25,798 bases of DNA, taken from the NCBI GenBank assembly GCA_002389055.1, contig DGNT01000071.1, positions 1 through 25,798 on the forward strand. The letters run 5' to 3'. The notes beneath the pieces were generated by a model. The model was not told the origin of the DNA. It saw only the letters and a program-made list of their open reading frames with translations, and ran no database searches. Both the position numbers and the translations under genes were made by a program. Shown here one piece after another: positions 7,226-16,094 of the stretch. Source of the stretch: Alcanivorax sp. UBA4485 (GTDB taxonomy: Bacteria; Pseudomonadota; Gammaproteobacteria; Pseudomonadales; Alcanivoracaceae). Position 1 is the stretch's first letter; each line of letters begins with the position of its first letter.

Positions 7226-9412
7226 ATGCTGACCCCTTCCGCCACCCAGGACCTGATCATGGTCGGCGGCGGCCACAGCCACGCGTTGGCGTTGCGCATG
7301 CTGGCCATGAAACCGGTGCCCGGCCTGCGCCTGACCCTGGTGTCCCCGGACAGCCTGAGCGCCTATTCCGGCATGCTGCCGGGGTTGGTGGCCGGCCACT
7401 ACCGGCTGGAAGAAACGCATATTGATCTGCGGCGGCTGTGCCAGGCGGCGGGCGTGCGTTTTATCCGCGCCCGCGCGGAGCGGCTCAAGCCCGCGCAACG
7501 GCGGCTTTACCTGGATGACGGCACCCACCTGGAATACGACCTGGTGAGCCTGGACGTGGGCGCCACCCCCAACCTGAACGCCGTGCCCGGCGCCGAACAG
7601 CACGCGGTGCCCGTGAAACCGGTGGCGGATTTCCACCGCCGCTGGCAGGCGTTGCGGAACGAACTGGCGGCGCGCGACAAGCCGGCGGCCATCACCGTGG
7701 TGGGCGGCGGCGCCGGCGGCACCGAAATGGCGCTGGCGGTGGCCCACGCGCTCGGCGACCGTGCCCGCGTCAGTCTGGTCACCGCCGGGCCGCTACTGCC
7801 GGGTTTCCCGGCCGGCGTCCGCCAGCGCATGGCCCGGCGCCTGAACGCCCGGGGCGTGGCCCTTCACAGCCATACACCGGTGCGCCAGGCCCAAGCCCAA
7901 CGCCTGCTGAGCGACAACGGCGAGCTTGCCCACGATTTCCTGCTCTGGTGCACCGGCGTGCAGGCCGCTGCCTGGCTGTCGGAAAGCGGGCTGCCCTGCG
8001 ACGACCAGGGCTTCGTGCGCGTCAGTGAGACCCTGCAAAGCCCGGCGGACGCGCGGGTGTTCGCCGCCGGCGACTGCGCCGCCTTCCCCGGGGACCTGCC
8101 CAAGGCCGGGGTGTACGCGGTACGCCAGGCGAAAACCCTGGCGCGCAACCTGGCCGCCGCCGCCCAGGGGCAGCCCCTGGAACCGTACCGGCCACAGCGG
8201 CGCTTCCTGTCCCTGCTGTCCGCCGGCGGCCGTGACGCCGTGGGCAGCCGCGGCGCCGGCCCGTCACTGGCCGGTGGCTGGGTATGGCGCTGGAAGGACC
8301 GGCTGGACCGGGACTTCATGGACAAATTCGACCGCCGGCTGCCGCGCATGGACGCCGCCGGCCAGGCCGGTGCCCCGGACGATACGCTGCACTGCGCGGG
8401 CTGCGGCGCCAAGGTGGGGGCGCAATCGCTCAGCGAGGCCCTGGCGACGCTTGATCCGGTGATCCGCGGGGACATCGAGGCCGGCGTGGACCACGCCGAC
8501 GACGCCGCCGTGATCCGCTGGCCGGCGGATCAGCGGCTGGTGCAAAGCCTGGATTATTTCCCCGCCTTCGTGGACGAGCCCTATCTGTTCGGGCGCATCG
8601 CCGCGCTGCACAGCCTCAGCGATCTGTTCGCCATGAACGCGTCGCCCCACTCCGCCCTGGCCACCGTCTGCATACCGCGCCACCACCCCCGGCTGCAAAG
8701 CCGCGACCTGCACCGCCTGATGGCCGGGGCGCTGAAAGAACTGAACACCGCCCGCTGTACCCTGGTGGGCGGACACACCATCGAAGGACCGCAAATGGCG
8801 GCGGGTTTCACCGTCAACGGCGCCGCGCCCCCAGGCGACCTTTGGCATAAAAGCGGTGCCCGGCCCGGCGACGTTTTGATCCTTACCAAAGCCCTGGGTA
8901 CCGGTATCCAACTGGCCGGACTGATGCACGGTCTCAGCCGCGGGCCCTGGCTGGACGCCACCCTGGACAGCATGCTGCACAGCAATGGCCCGGCCCGGGA
9001 CGCCCTGGCACCGCTGCGGCCCAACGCCTGCACCGACATTACCGGCTTCGGCCTGCTCGGCCACCTGCTCGAGCTGTGCGAGCAAAGCAATCTGGACGCG
9101 CGTCTGGATATGGACACCCTGACGTTGCTGCCGGGCACCGAAGAGCTGGTGACGCGGGGCGTGGCGAGCACGCTGAAACCGGCCAACGACCAGGTGTTGA
9201 CGCGCTGCGAACACGGCGACATCGACGACAACGATCCACGTCTGGCGGCGGCCACCGACCCGCAGACCAGCGGCGGGCTGCTGTTCTCGGTGGAGCCGGG
9301 TGAACGCGACGACGCCTTGACCGCGCTGCGAGAAGCCGGCGTGAAGGCCGCGGTGATTGGTGAAATGAGTGTAAAAGATCACAAAGCTTTAACTTGCATA
9401 ACGCTGAAATAA
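7226..9412 (+). CDS. selD: SelD fusion: FAD/NAD(P)H oxidoreductase domain plus selenide, water dikinase
   Basis: 728 residues. Residues 1 to about 370 form an NDH-2-like pyridine-nucleotide oxidoreductase: GGGHSHA (14-20), GGGAGGTE (160-167) and AGDCAAF (281-287). From about 385 comes SelD, which makes selenophosphate from selenide and ATP. CAGCGAK (390-396) places Cys393 and Lys396 at E. coli Cys17 and Lys20. Downstream are DDAAVIRW, FGRIAALHSLSDLFAM, DITGFGLLGH and DPQTSGGLL. An earlier in-frame ATG at 7166 overlaps the permease gene; the ATG at 7226 is preferred because AGGAGA (7215-7220) precedes it and it begins right at the Rossmann domain. The N-terminal domain may reduce selenium for the kinase (inference). 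Confidence 0.95.
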   Translation: MLTPSATQDLIMVGGGHSHALALRMLAMKPVPGLRLTLVSPDSLSAYSGMLPGLVAGHYRLEETHIDLRRLCQAAGVRFIRARAERLKPAQRRLYLDDGTHLEYDLVSLDVGATPNLNAVPGAEQHAVPVKPVADFHRRWQALRNELAARDKPAAITVVGGGAGGTEMALAVAHALGDRARVSLVTAGPLLPGFPAGVRQRMARRLNARGVALHSHTPVRQAQAQRLLSDNGELAHDFLLWCTGVQAAAWLSESGLPCDDQGFVRVSETLQSPADARVFAAGDCAAFPGDLPKAGVYAVRQAKTLARNLAAAAQGQPLEPYRPQRRFLSLLSAGGRDAVGSRGAGPSLAGGWVWRWKDRLDRDFMDKFDRRLPRMDAAGQAGAPDDTLHCAGCGAKVGAQSLSEALATLDPVIRGDIEAGVDHADDAAVIRWPADQRLVQSLDYFPAFVDEPYLFGRIAALHSLSDLFAMNASPHSALATVCIPRHHPRLQSRDLHRLMAGALKELNTARCTLVGGHTIEGPQMAAGFTVNGAAPPGDLWHKSGARPGDVLILTKALGTGIQLAGLMHGLSRGPWLDATLDSMLHSNGPARDALAPLRPNACTDITGFGLLGHLLELCEQSNLDARLDMDTLTLLPGTEELVTRGVASTLKPANDQVLTRCEHGDIDDNDPRLAAATDPQTSGGLLFSVEPGERDDALTALREAGVKAAVIGEMSVKDHKALTCITLK

Positions 9413-9461
9413 AGCACGCCATGCTAGCCTTGAACTACGTTTTATAAGTGGAGCGATGTCG

Positions 9462-9851
9462 ATGAAAAAGCAAATCACAGGCGTCCTGACGGCGCTGGTT
9501 ATGCTGTTTACGCAAGGCTTGTTCGTCCCCGCGGCCCACGCCGCCATGGTCACCACCGACGGCATGGTGGCCAGCGAGCAGCGGGCCGCCACCGAGCGTA
9601 AAGTGATGCGGCTGATGAACCACGAAGCGGCCGCCAAGGTGCTGGCCAAGAACGGCGTCACTCCCGGGGACGTGGAGAAGCGTCTGGGTCGTCTCAGCGA
9701 CCGGGAGCTGAACCAGCTGGCACAGAAAGCGGAACAAATGCCCGCCGGCGGTAGCGTGGTGGGTGTGATCCTGGCCGTGATCCTCATTCTGATCCTGCTG
9801 GATCTGCTCGGCGCCACCGATGTGTTCCCCGTCATTGATCCGATCGGGTAA
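9462..9851 (+). CDS. PA2779-family small exported membrane protein
   Basis: 129 residues. Signal peptide MKKQITGVLTALVMLF... with likely cleavage after AHA27; a charged helical middle (about 38-92, including EKRLGRLSDRELNQLAQKAEQ); and a hydrophobic segment at about 98-116. I recognise it as the PA2779 type, which regularly precedes a PA2778-type cysteine peptidase, as here. No function is established to my knowledge. Two ATGs compete: 9456 lies 2 nt from GGAG (9450-9453), while 9462 has the normal 8-nt spacing and starts with a clean MKK signal peptide, so 9462 is chosen. It follows selD by 49 bp. Confidence 0.78.
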   Translation: MKKQITGVLTALVMLFTQGLFVPAAHAAMVTTDGMVASEQRAATERKVMRLMNHEAAAKVLAKNGVTPGDVEKRLGRLSDRELNQLAQKAEQMPAGGSVVGVILAVILILILLDLLGATDVFPVIDPIG

Positions 9852-10766
9852 ATGATCGCCTGCCCGCGCGGCGGCCGCCCGGCCGCCGCCTTGCTGTTTC
9901 TGCTATTGCTTACCGCTTGCCAGGCGGTGCCGCCACCGGAACGGGCCGACGCGCGCCCACAGCAACGGCTGGACGTGCCCTTTATTCCCCAGGAAGCCTA
10001 CCAGTGCGGCCCCGCCGCCCTCGGCATGATGCTGCAATGGAACGGGCTGCCCGGCGACAAGACGGCGCTGGTCGACGAGGTGTGGCTGCCGGAACGCCAG
10101 GGCGCCCTCGGTATCGAGCTGGTGGCGGCGGGCCGGGCCCGCGGCCTGCTCGCCTACCCGGTGAACACGCCCACGGCTCTGATTCAGGAAGTGCAGGCCG
10201 GCCACCCGGTGCTGGTCTTGCAGAATCTGGCGCTGCCGCAATGGCCGTTGTGGCATTATGCGGTGGTGATCGGCTACCGCGACGGCGGTGAGCGTATTAT
10301 CCTGCACAGCGGCACGGACCAGGCCACGGAAAGCCGCTGGAACCGCTTCTTGCGCACCTGGGCGCGGGGCCGCTATTGGGGTTTCGTGTTGCTGCCGCCC
10401 GGCGACCTGCCGGACAGCGTGCGGCCGGAACCGCTGATGCAGGCGCTGGCGCCCATGCAAACCGGCGCCCTGCCCTATTGGCAGGCCGCCGTGGCCCGTT
10501 TCCCGGACAATGGCCGGCTGCGTTTCGGCTACGCTAACGCACTCTGGCAAGACGGACAGGCCAACGCCGCCCTGCGCGCCTACCGCGCCACCGTGGAGCG
10601 CGCCCCCGAAATGGCGCCGGCCTGGAACAACCTGGCCTACGCGCTGCGCGACAGCGGCCATCAGCAGCAGGCGCGGGAGGCGGTGTGCCGCGCCCGCCGG
10701 CTGGCGCCGGAAGACGACAACGTGGCGGACAGCGTCGCCGAGATCACCGACGGCCGGGGCTGCTGA
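9852..10766 (+). CDS. PA2778-family C39-like cysteine peptidase lipoprotein with TPR repeats
   Basis: 304 residues. Lipoprotein signal ending LLTAC (Cys23). A C39-like papain-fold domain at about 40-182 has the nucleophile Cys52 in QCGPAALGMML and the general-base His135 in LWHYAVVIGY. Two TPR-like helical pairs lie at about 208-245 and 255-290. C39 domains elsewhere cleave double-glycine leaders; this stand-alone periplasmic form has no known substrate. Its ATG directly abuts the TAA of the preceding gene and has only a weak upstream GATCGGG, suggesting translational coupling. The pair may act together at the membrane. The fold is well supported; the substrate is unknown. Confidence 0.82.
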   Translation: MIACPRGGRPAAALLFLLLLTACQAVPPPERADARPQQRLDVPFIPQEAYQCGPAALGMMLQWNGLPGDKTALVDEVWLPERQGALGIELVAAGRARGLLAYPVNTPTALIQEVQAGHPVLVLQNLALPQWPLWHYAVVIGYRDGGERIILHSGTDQATESRWNRFLRTWARGRYWGFVLLPPGDLPDSVRPEPLMQALAPMQTGALPYWQAAVARFPDNGRLRFGYANALWQDGQANAALRAYRATVERAPEMAPAWNNLAYALRDSGHQQQAREAVCRARRLAPEDDNVADSVAEITDGRGC

Positions 10767-10841
10767 CCCTGGATTAACAGCGGCGGCTATGCCGCGACCC
10801 CGGCCATTGCTAAGCTTGCAAAAAAACCGAAGGCGCTTTCC

Positions 10842-13800
10842 GTGTTGGCTGTATTCACCAAACTGTTCCGCTCGTTGCCACTGGCCCTGTCGCTCGTGCT
10901 TCTGCCAATGGCGGCGGCCCAGGCGCAAACCAGTTCCTTTTCGTTACCCGGAATCGGCGACCTGGAGAAGCAACTCTCCGGTGACGGCGGCGAAGCCGGC
11001 AACAGCAAAGACGGCGCCGCCGACGCCGCCGGCGAGAACCCCGAACGGGAGGAACTGCAGCAGACCCTGGAGCTGCGCCGCGAGATTGACAGCAACCGGG
11101 AACAGATCGAGGCACTCGCCGACCGCAAGCGGCAGGCACCGGTGGAGCGCAACCGGCTTCAGCAGCAGTTGGCCAAGGCACGCCAGGACGCCGAGCTGGA
11201 CTGGCGAGCACGCTACCAGGACCTGTCCCTGGCGGCCCTGGCCGAAGAGCTGGGCCAGCAATTGGAAGCGCTGGAGGAAAACCAGCAAACCCTGGCCAAG
11301 GTAAGCGGCGAACTGACCCGCGCGCAAACCCTGCCCGAACGAGCCCAGAGCACCATCAGCGACAGCCTGGCCCGCACCGACGAAATCCGCCGGCGCCTGA
11401 ATCAGGAAAACGAGACCCTCGCCGACGCCGAAAAAACCCGCCTGCGCACCGAACTGGCGGCGCTGGAAACGCGCATTGAGCTGCGCAACCAGGAGCTGTC
11501 GGTGGCCAGCACTCTGGAAGAGCTGGCCCGCCTGCGCAAACGGGTACTGGAAGCGCAAACCGAGGTGATCCAGACGCGGCTGGATGTGTTACAGCCGATG
11601 ATCAATGAGCGCCGGGGCGAATCACTCAACGCGGAAATCGGCAACGACCAGCTCGACCTGCCCGAAAGTCTGGCCGGCAACCCGCTTCTGGAAACCGCGC
11701 GGCAGCGCAACGAAGCGGTGCGCGAACAGCTCAAGGACACCGCCAGCGACGTCAACAACCTGATCCGCGAAGTGATCAACGCGGAGACCCAGCTGGACCG
11801 CGCCCGCTCGCTCTCCAGCACCGTCAACGACCAGATCGAAATGCTCGACGGTAGCCTGCTGCTGTCGCGTATTCTCTACGAACAACAGAAAAGTCTGCCG
11901 CAATTCAAACCCCGGGAAGGCCTGGACAAACAAATCACCGAGGCCCGCCTGGCCCAGTTCGATATCCGCCAGACGTTGCAGGAACTGGAAAACCGGGATC
12001 TTGAACTGCCCGAGGACAGCGGGCTCAACGACCCGCAAAAAGCGCAGCTGCGCGACGGCCTGCAGCGTCTTATCGACAACCGGGTGGACCTGCTCAATCA
12101 GCTCGATCAGGAGCTGGGCCGCAAGCTCAATATTCTGGTGCGCCTGAACCTTTCCCAGGAGCAACTGGATAAGCTGACGCGCAGTCTGCACGACATTATT
12201 TCCGAGCAAACCTTCTGGATGCCGAGCACCCAGCCACTGTCCCTGGCCTGGTTCGCGGAGTTCCCCGGCCAGGTGGTGGACCAGCTGGACACCATTCCCT
12301 GGCAGCGCATGTCCGCGGACGCCACGGACATCTTTCAGAGTAAATGGGAGTGGCTGTTCCTGCCACTGGTGCTGGCCGGCGGCCTGTGGCTGGTGCGCCC
12401 GCGCCTGCGCAAACGGATCAAGTCGTTGAACGGCGACATCGGCTTTCTGAAACGGGACAGCCAGCGCCACACCCCGCTGGCGATTATCTATACGGCGCTG
12501 CTTTGTGTGCCCGGCCCGCTGGTGCTGAGCCTGTTGGGCTGGGGGCTGTGGGTGCAGCCCGGCACCCTGAGCACGGTGCTGGGCGCGGCGCTGGCGAAGA
12601 TCGCCCTGATCTGGCTGGTGTTCGAGTTGTGCTACCGGCTGCTGTCACACAATGGCATCGCCCAGCGCCATTTCCGCTGGACCGAGGACAACAACCGGCA
12701 ACTGCGCCGGCGCCTGCTTTCCGTCGGCCTGACCATGGTGCCGATGACACTGGTGATCGCCTTCGGTGAGGAATGGCCGGCGCAGCTGAGCAACGACCGC
12801 ATCGGCCTGGTCACCATGGTGGCCGGGCTGGTGGTGATCAGCGTGATGCTGGCGCGCACCGCGCTGTCGTACCCGATTCAGCACTATTCCCGCACCCTGC
12901 GCTCGGTGACCACCACCATCAGCGCCGGCGCGCCGCTGGTGCTGGTGGCGCTGATCGTGGCGGGCTATTACTTCACCTCGGTGCGCCTGTCCGGCCGCCT
13001 GATCGACACCTTCTACCTGGCTTTGCTGGTGATTCTGATCGACGCCACCGCGGTGCGCGGCCTGGCGGTGGCCGCCCAGCGCCTGGCTTACAAACGGGCG
13101 GTGGCGGAACGGGAAGCGGAACCCAAGGAAAACGTGGAAGGGGTGGAAGTGGAAGAGCCGCAAATGGACCTGCAGCAGGTCAACCAGCAATCATTGCGGC
13201 TGGTTCGCCTGGGGCTGGTGCTGCTGTTCGGCGTGCTGCTCTACTGGGTGTGGGCGGATGTGATCAATGCGTTCTCCTACACCAATACCATCGTGCTGTG
13301 GGAAAGCACCGAAGGCAGCGGCGTCAACGCCACCACCTCGCCGATCAGCCTGGGTGATGTGATCACCGCCCTGGCCATTGGCATCGGCACCTTCGTGCTG
13401 GTCGGCAACCTGCCCGGCCTTCTGGAAGTGCTGCTGCTCTCGAGACTGAACCTGAAACAGGGCGCCAGCTACGCCACCACCACCCTGCTCTCCTACGTGA
13501 TCGTGATGGTCGGCATCATGATCACCCTGGGCTCGCTGGGGCTGTCGTGGAGCAAACTGCAATGGCTGGTGGCCGCGCTCGGCGTGGGCCTGGGCTTCGG
13601 TCTGCAGGAGATTTTCGCCAACTTTATTTCCGGCATTATTATTCTGTTCGAGCGGCCGATCCGCATCGGTGACGTGATCACCATCGGCGAGCTGTCGGGC
13701 ACCGTCAGCCGCATTCGCATCCGCGCCACCACCATCATCGATTTCGACCGCAAGGAAATCATCATTCCCAACAAGGCGTTCGTCACCGAACGGCTGATCA

Positions 13801-14186
13801 ACTGGTCGCTGAGCGATACCGTGACCCGCCTGATCGTCACCGTGGGCTTTGCCTACGGCTCCGATCTGAAAGCCTGCCGCGAGATCCTGGAAACCGCCGC
13901 CCGCGACAACAGCCGCGTGATGAGCGACCCGGAGCCGATGATCCTGTTCATGGCCTTCGGCGCCAGCACCCTGGACCACGAACTGCGGGTGTACGTGAAG
14001 GACATCGGCGACCGGCTCTACGCCACCGACGAACTGAACCGGCACATCGACGAGCTGTGCCGCGAGCGCGGCGTGGAGATCGCCTTCAACCAGATCGACG
14101 TGCACCTGCGGTCCGCCAGCGACGACGTCAAGGTGCAACACCTCGTCGGCGACGACGGACCGCCCAAGGGCGGCGACGGCGATTGA
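10842..14186 (+). CDS. mscK: Large MscS-family mechanosensitive channel, MscK/KefA-like
   Basis: 1114 residues, close to E. coli MscK (1120). It opens under membrane tension to release ions and small solutes after osmotic downshock. A signal peptide ends near AAAQAQ (about 29). A long charged coiled-coil periplasmic region runs to about 450, then multiple membrane segments from about 500 to 930. The MscS core has LGVGLGFGLQEIFANFISG near 912-930, the beta domain ERPIRIGDVITIGELSGTVSRI, then the cytoplasmic cage. No in-frame ATG lies upstream, so the GTG at 10842, preceded by GAAGG at 10829-10833, is the likely start. It converges on the minus-strand operand at 14191 with only 4 bp between stops. 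Confidence 0.92.
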   Translation: MLAVFTKLFRSLPLALSLVLLPMAAAQAQTSSFSLPGIGDLEKQLSGDGGEAGNSKDGAADAAGENPEREELQQTLELRREIDSNREQIEALADRKRQAPVERNRLQQQLAKARQDAELDWRARYQDLSLAALAEELGQQLEALEENQQTLAKVSGELTRAQTLPERAQSTISDSLARTDEIRRRLNQENETLADAEKTRLRTELAALETRIELRNQELSVASTLEELARLRKRVLEAQTEVIQTRLDVLQPMINERRGESLNAEIGNDQLDLPESLAGNPLLETARQRNEAVREQLKDTASDVNNLIREVINAETQLDRARSLSSTVNDQIEMLDGSLLLSRILYEQQKSLPQFKPREGLDKQITEARLAQFDIRQTLQELENRDLELPEDSGLNDPQKAQLRDGLQRLIDNRVDLLNQLDQELGRKLNILVRLNLSQEQLDKLTRSLHDIISEQTFWMPSTQPLSLAWFAEFPGQVVDQLDTIPWQRMSADATDIFQSKWEWLFLPLVLAGGLWLVRPRLRKRIKSLNGDIGFLKRDSQRHTPLAIIYTALLCVPGPLVLSLLGWGLWVQPGTLSTVLGAALAKIALIWLVFELCYRLLSHNGIAQRHFRWTEDNNRQLRRRLLSVGLTMVPMTLVIAFGEEWPAQLSNDRIGLVTMVAGLVVISVMLARTALSYPIQHYSRTLRSVTTTISAGAPLVLVALIVAGYYFTSVRLSGRLIDTFYLALLVILIDATAVRGLAVAAQRLAYKRAVAEREAEPKENVEGVEVEEPQMDLQQVNQQSLRLVRLGLVLLFGVLLYWVWADVINAFSYTNTIVLWESTEGSGVNATTSPISLGDVITALAIGIGTFVLVGNLPGLLEVLLLSRLNLKQGASYATTTLLSYVIVMVGIMITLGSLGLSWSKLQWLVAALGVGLGFGLQEIFANFISGIIILFERPIRIGDVITIGELSGTVSRIRIRATTIIDFDRKEIIIPNKAFVTERLINWSLSDTVTRLIVTVGFAYGSDLKACREILETAARDNSRVMSDPEPMILFMAFGASTLDHELRVYVKDIGDRLYATDELNRHIDELCRERGVEIAFNQIDVHLRSASDDVKVQHLVGDDGPPKGGDGD

Positions 14187-14190
14187 TTGC

Positions 14191-14781
14191 CTATTGCGGC
14201 GGAGCGAGATCCGGGAAGCGCTCCAGCAGCGCCTCGCGGCGGCCCTTCAACGCCTCCAGCTTACGGCGCCCTTCCGCCAGTTGCTCCGGCGGCAGGCCCT
14301 CACGCTCGCCCTGCGCCACCAGACTTTCCAGCTCCGCGATACGCCGCTTCGAGGCGTCCACGAAGGAGGCGTACACCGCCATCTTTTCCCCCTGCTCGTA
14401 GAGACGGTAGCGCTCGGGATCGTCCAGTATCTCCGGCGGCGGCGCCTGCCGGGGTTCCCGCCGCGCCACCGGCGGCGTGCGCGGATCGCCGTGCTGCCGT
14501 GCCTGGCGCAAAGCGTCCACGGCCTGCGGACGTACCCGTGGCACCGTCACATCCGGCACCGGGGCGGACGCGGCGTGGGGCCTTGAAGGCGGTGCCGGCG
14601 CGGACGGGCCCGGCGTCGCCGTCGGCATCGCCGGTAAGGCCGGGGGCGCTGGCGCCTCATCGTTCGAACGGCGTTCGGAAATCACCGCTACAGGGTCCTG
14701 GGCGGGCTCGTCGGGCCACCACATAGCCGCCGCCGTCAGGCCCACGAAGGCGACGGTGGCTAATAACGCCGCTCTGATCAC
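14191..14781 (-). CDS. Membrane-anchored Pro-rich protein with C-terminal helix, possible exoenzyme helper
   Basis: 196 residues, not recognised. A hydrophobic anchor (IRAALLATVAFVGLTAAAMWW) opens the protein. A Pro/Ala-rich stretch (about 40-75) and a basic segment follow, then a charged C-terminal helix with YRLYEQGEKMAVYASF and LEALKGRREALLERFPDL. The GTG at 14781 overlaps the stop of the upstream PPIase gene as GTGA, the same coupling as the gene pair before it, so it is preferred to a start further upstream within that gene. The topology, a single anchor with a periplasmic helical domain, recalls steric chaperones of secreted lipases or phospholipases (LifO, PlcR), but I see none of their motifs. 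That function is a guess from context. Confidence 0.7.
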   Translation of the reverse strand: MIRAALLATVAFVGLTAAAMWWPDEPAQDPVAVISERRSNDEAPAPPALPAMPTATPGPSAPAPPSRPHAASAPVPDVTVPRVRPQAVDALRQARQHGDPRTPPVARREPRQAPPPEILDDPERYRLYEQGEKMAVYASFVDASKRRIAELESLVAQGEREGLPPEQLAEGRRKLEALKGRREALLERFPDLAPPQ

Positions 14782-16094
14782 GGCAGGGCCTCCGGATAGA
14801 ACCGCACCCCGGCAGCGGCCTGGCGCCGCGCCAGGCCGCTGCGCAGCCATTCTTGCAGCCGTTCGCGGGCCAGCACCCGCGACGCCCGGTAACGCACCGC
14901 TTCGCTATCAACGGCCTGAAACCCTTCCTGGCGACGGTCCACCCGCACGATCACCCAGCGCGCCTCGCCGGGCACGCGGGCCGGTGGTGACGCCCCACCC
15001 TCCGGCAAGGTGAAGGCAAAGCCGGTGAGCCAGGCGTCCTCGCCCGGGCCACGTTCTATCCACGCCGGTTCGCGATAGCGCACGCCCTCCCGGTCGGCAT
15101 AGAGCGCCGCCAGACCGGTCAGATTGGCGCCGTCGTCGAGACGCTCGTGCGCTTCGTCGGCTAACGCCTGCGTGGGCAGGTATAAACGCGCCGCGCGGAC
15201 TTTCTCGACACGCTGAAAGCGGTCTCGGTGCAACCGGTAGTAGCGATGAATCTCTTTGTCCGGTATCGCCTCGGCCACCTCCCGCAAGCGGGTGTTGTCG
15301 TCGTGGGGGTCGTCACTGAGCCCGAGGACGCGTATCAGCGCGCGTTGATCCAATCTGTCCAACACCAGTTGCCGGATCCAGGCCCGCTCCTCCGGCTGCA
15401 GCGGCGCTTGGCGTTGGAACCAGTCGAGGATAAAAGCCCGGCGTAGATAAGCGCGGGCGGCGTCGGCCATGGCGCCGGTGTCGAGATTGTGGAACCGGGT
15501 CTTCAGGGCAATGTTCTGGGCCCCGTACAACTCGGCCAGGGAGAGGTGACGTTCCGAGCCACCGGGAAAACGGTACTCGGCCACCACCCAGGCCCGCGCG
15601 GCATTCTCCTGCTCTTCGCTCAGAGCGAGACGCAGGCCCGGCCGGGCGGTCAGAATCGGCGCCAGCCCCTTTGCGTCGAGGTGCCAACCCCCTTGCACCG
15701 CGTCCAACGGCGTGGTCCAACCCTGTTTCGTGATCGCCGCCGCCAGTTCGTCGCGATAAGCCACCCGAATCAGGGCCGCGGTGTCCATGGCGGCGCGTAT
15801 CACGCGATCGTAACCGACCCGCGCCGGCGGTGCGTCCTGGCCGTGCTCCTGGCGATACCAGGCACCCATCAGGTGTATGTCCACCAGCTCTTCCAGGACC
15901 TGCCCCGCCGGCACCTCGGGATCATGCAACCGCGCCGTGGCCAGAAAGACGTCCAGCACCGGTCGAGTGAGAGCCGTGCCGCCTATCTCCGCCACCACGC
16001 CGGGGGCCGGCGGCGTGGCCCCGGCCAGGGCCACCATCAACAACGCCGCCGGGGCCAGGGCCCAGCGGCGGGCTCTGTTGTCGCGCGTCATCAC
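14778..16094 (-). CDS. Exported parvulin-like peptidyl-prolyl isomerase (PpiC/SurA type)
   Basis: 438 residues. A signal peptide (ALAPAALLMVALAGATP) is followed by a helical SurA_N-like region (about 33-270, starting VVAEIGGTALTRPVLDVFL) and a parvulin-like segment at about 278-395 (EIHRYYRLHRDRFQRVEKVRAARLYL, then FTLPEGGASPPARVPGEARWVIVRVDRR). The parvulin part is weak: catalytic residues are hard to place, so it may work as a chaperone without isomerase activity. Two starts are possible: GTG 16094 (GTGA overlap with the upstream stop) or ATG 16091. It sits between a secreted phospholipase-like gene and a membrane-anchored protein, with 4-bp overlaps both sides, implying a dedicated folding role (inference). 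Confidence 0.72.
   Translation of the reverse strand: MMTRDNRARRWALAPAALLMVALAGATPPAPGVVAEIGGTALTRPVLDVFLATARLHDPEVPAGQVLEELVDIHLMGAWYRQEHGQDAPPARVGYDRVIRAAMDTAALIRVAYRDELAAAITKQGWTTPLDAVQGGWHLDAKGLAPILTARPGLRLALSEEQENAARAWVVAEYRFPGGSERHLSLAELYGAQNIALKTRFHNLDTGAMADAARAYLRRAFILDWFQRQAPLQPEERAWIRQLVLDRLDQRALIRVLGLSDDPHDDNTRLREVAEAIPDKEIHRYYRLHRDRFQRVEKVRAARLYLPTQALADEAHERLDDGANLTGLAALYADREGVRYREPAWIERGPGEDAWLTGFAFTLPEGGASPPARVPGEARWVIVRVDRRQEGFQAVDSEAVRYRASRVLARERLQEWLRSGLARRQAAAGVRFYPEALP

Noticed and set aside
14160..14173. CCGCCC-AA-GGGCGG hairpin at the end of the mscK-like gene as a terminator
   Set aside because: It lies inside the coding sequence, has a 2-nt loop and no T-run.
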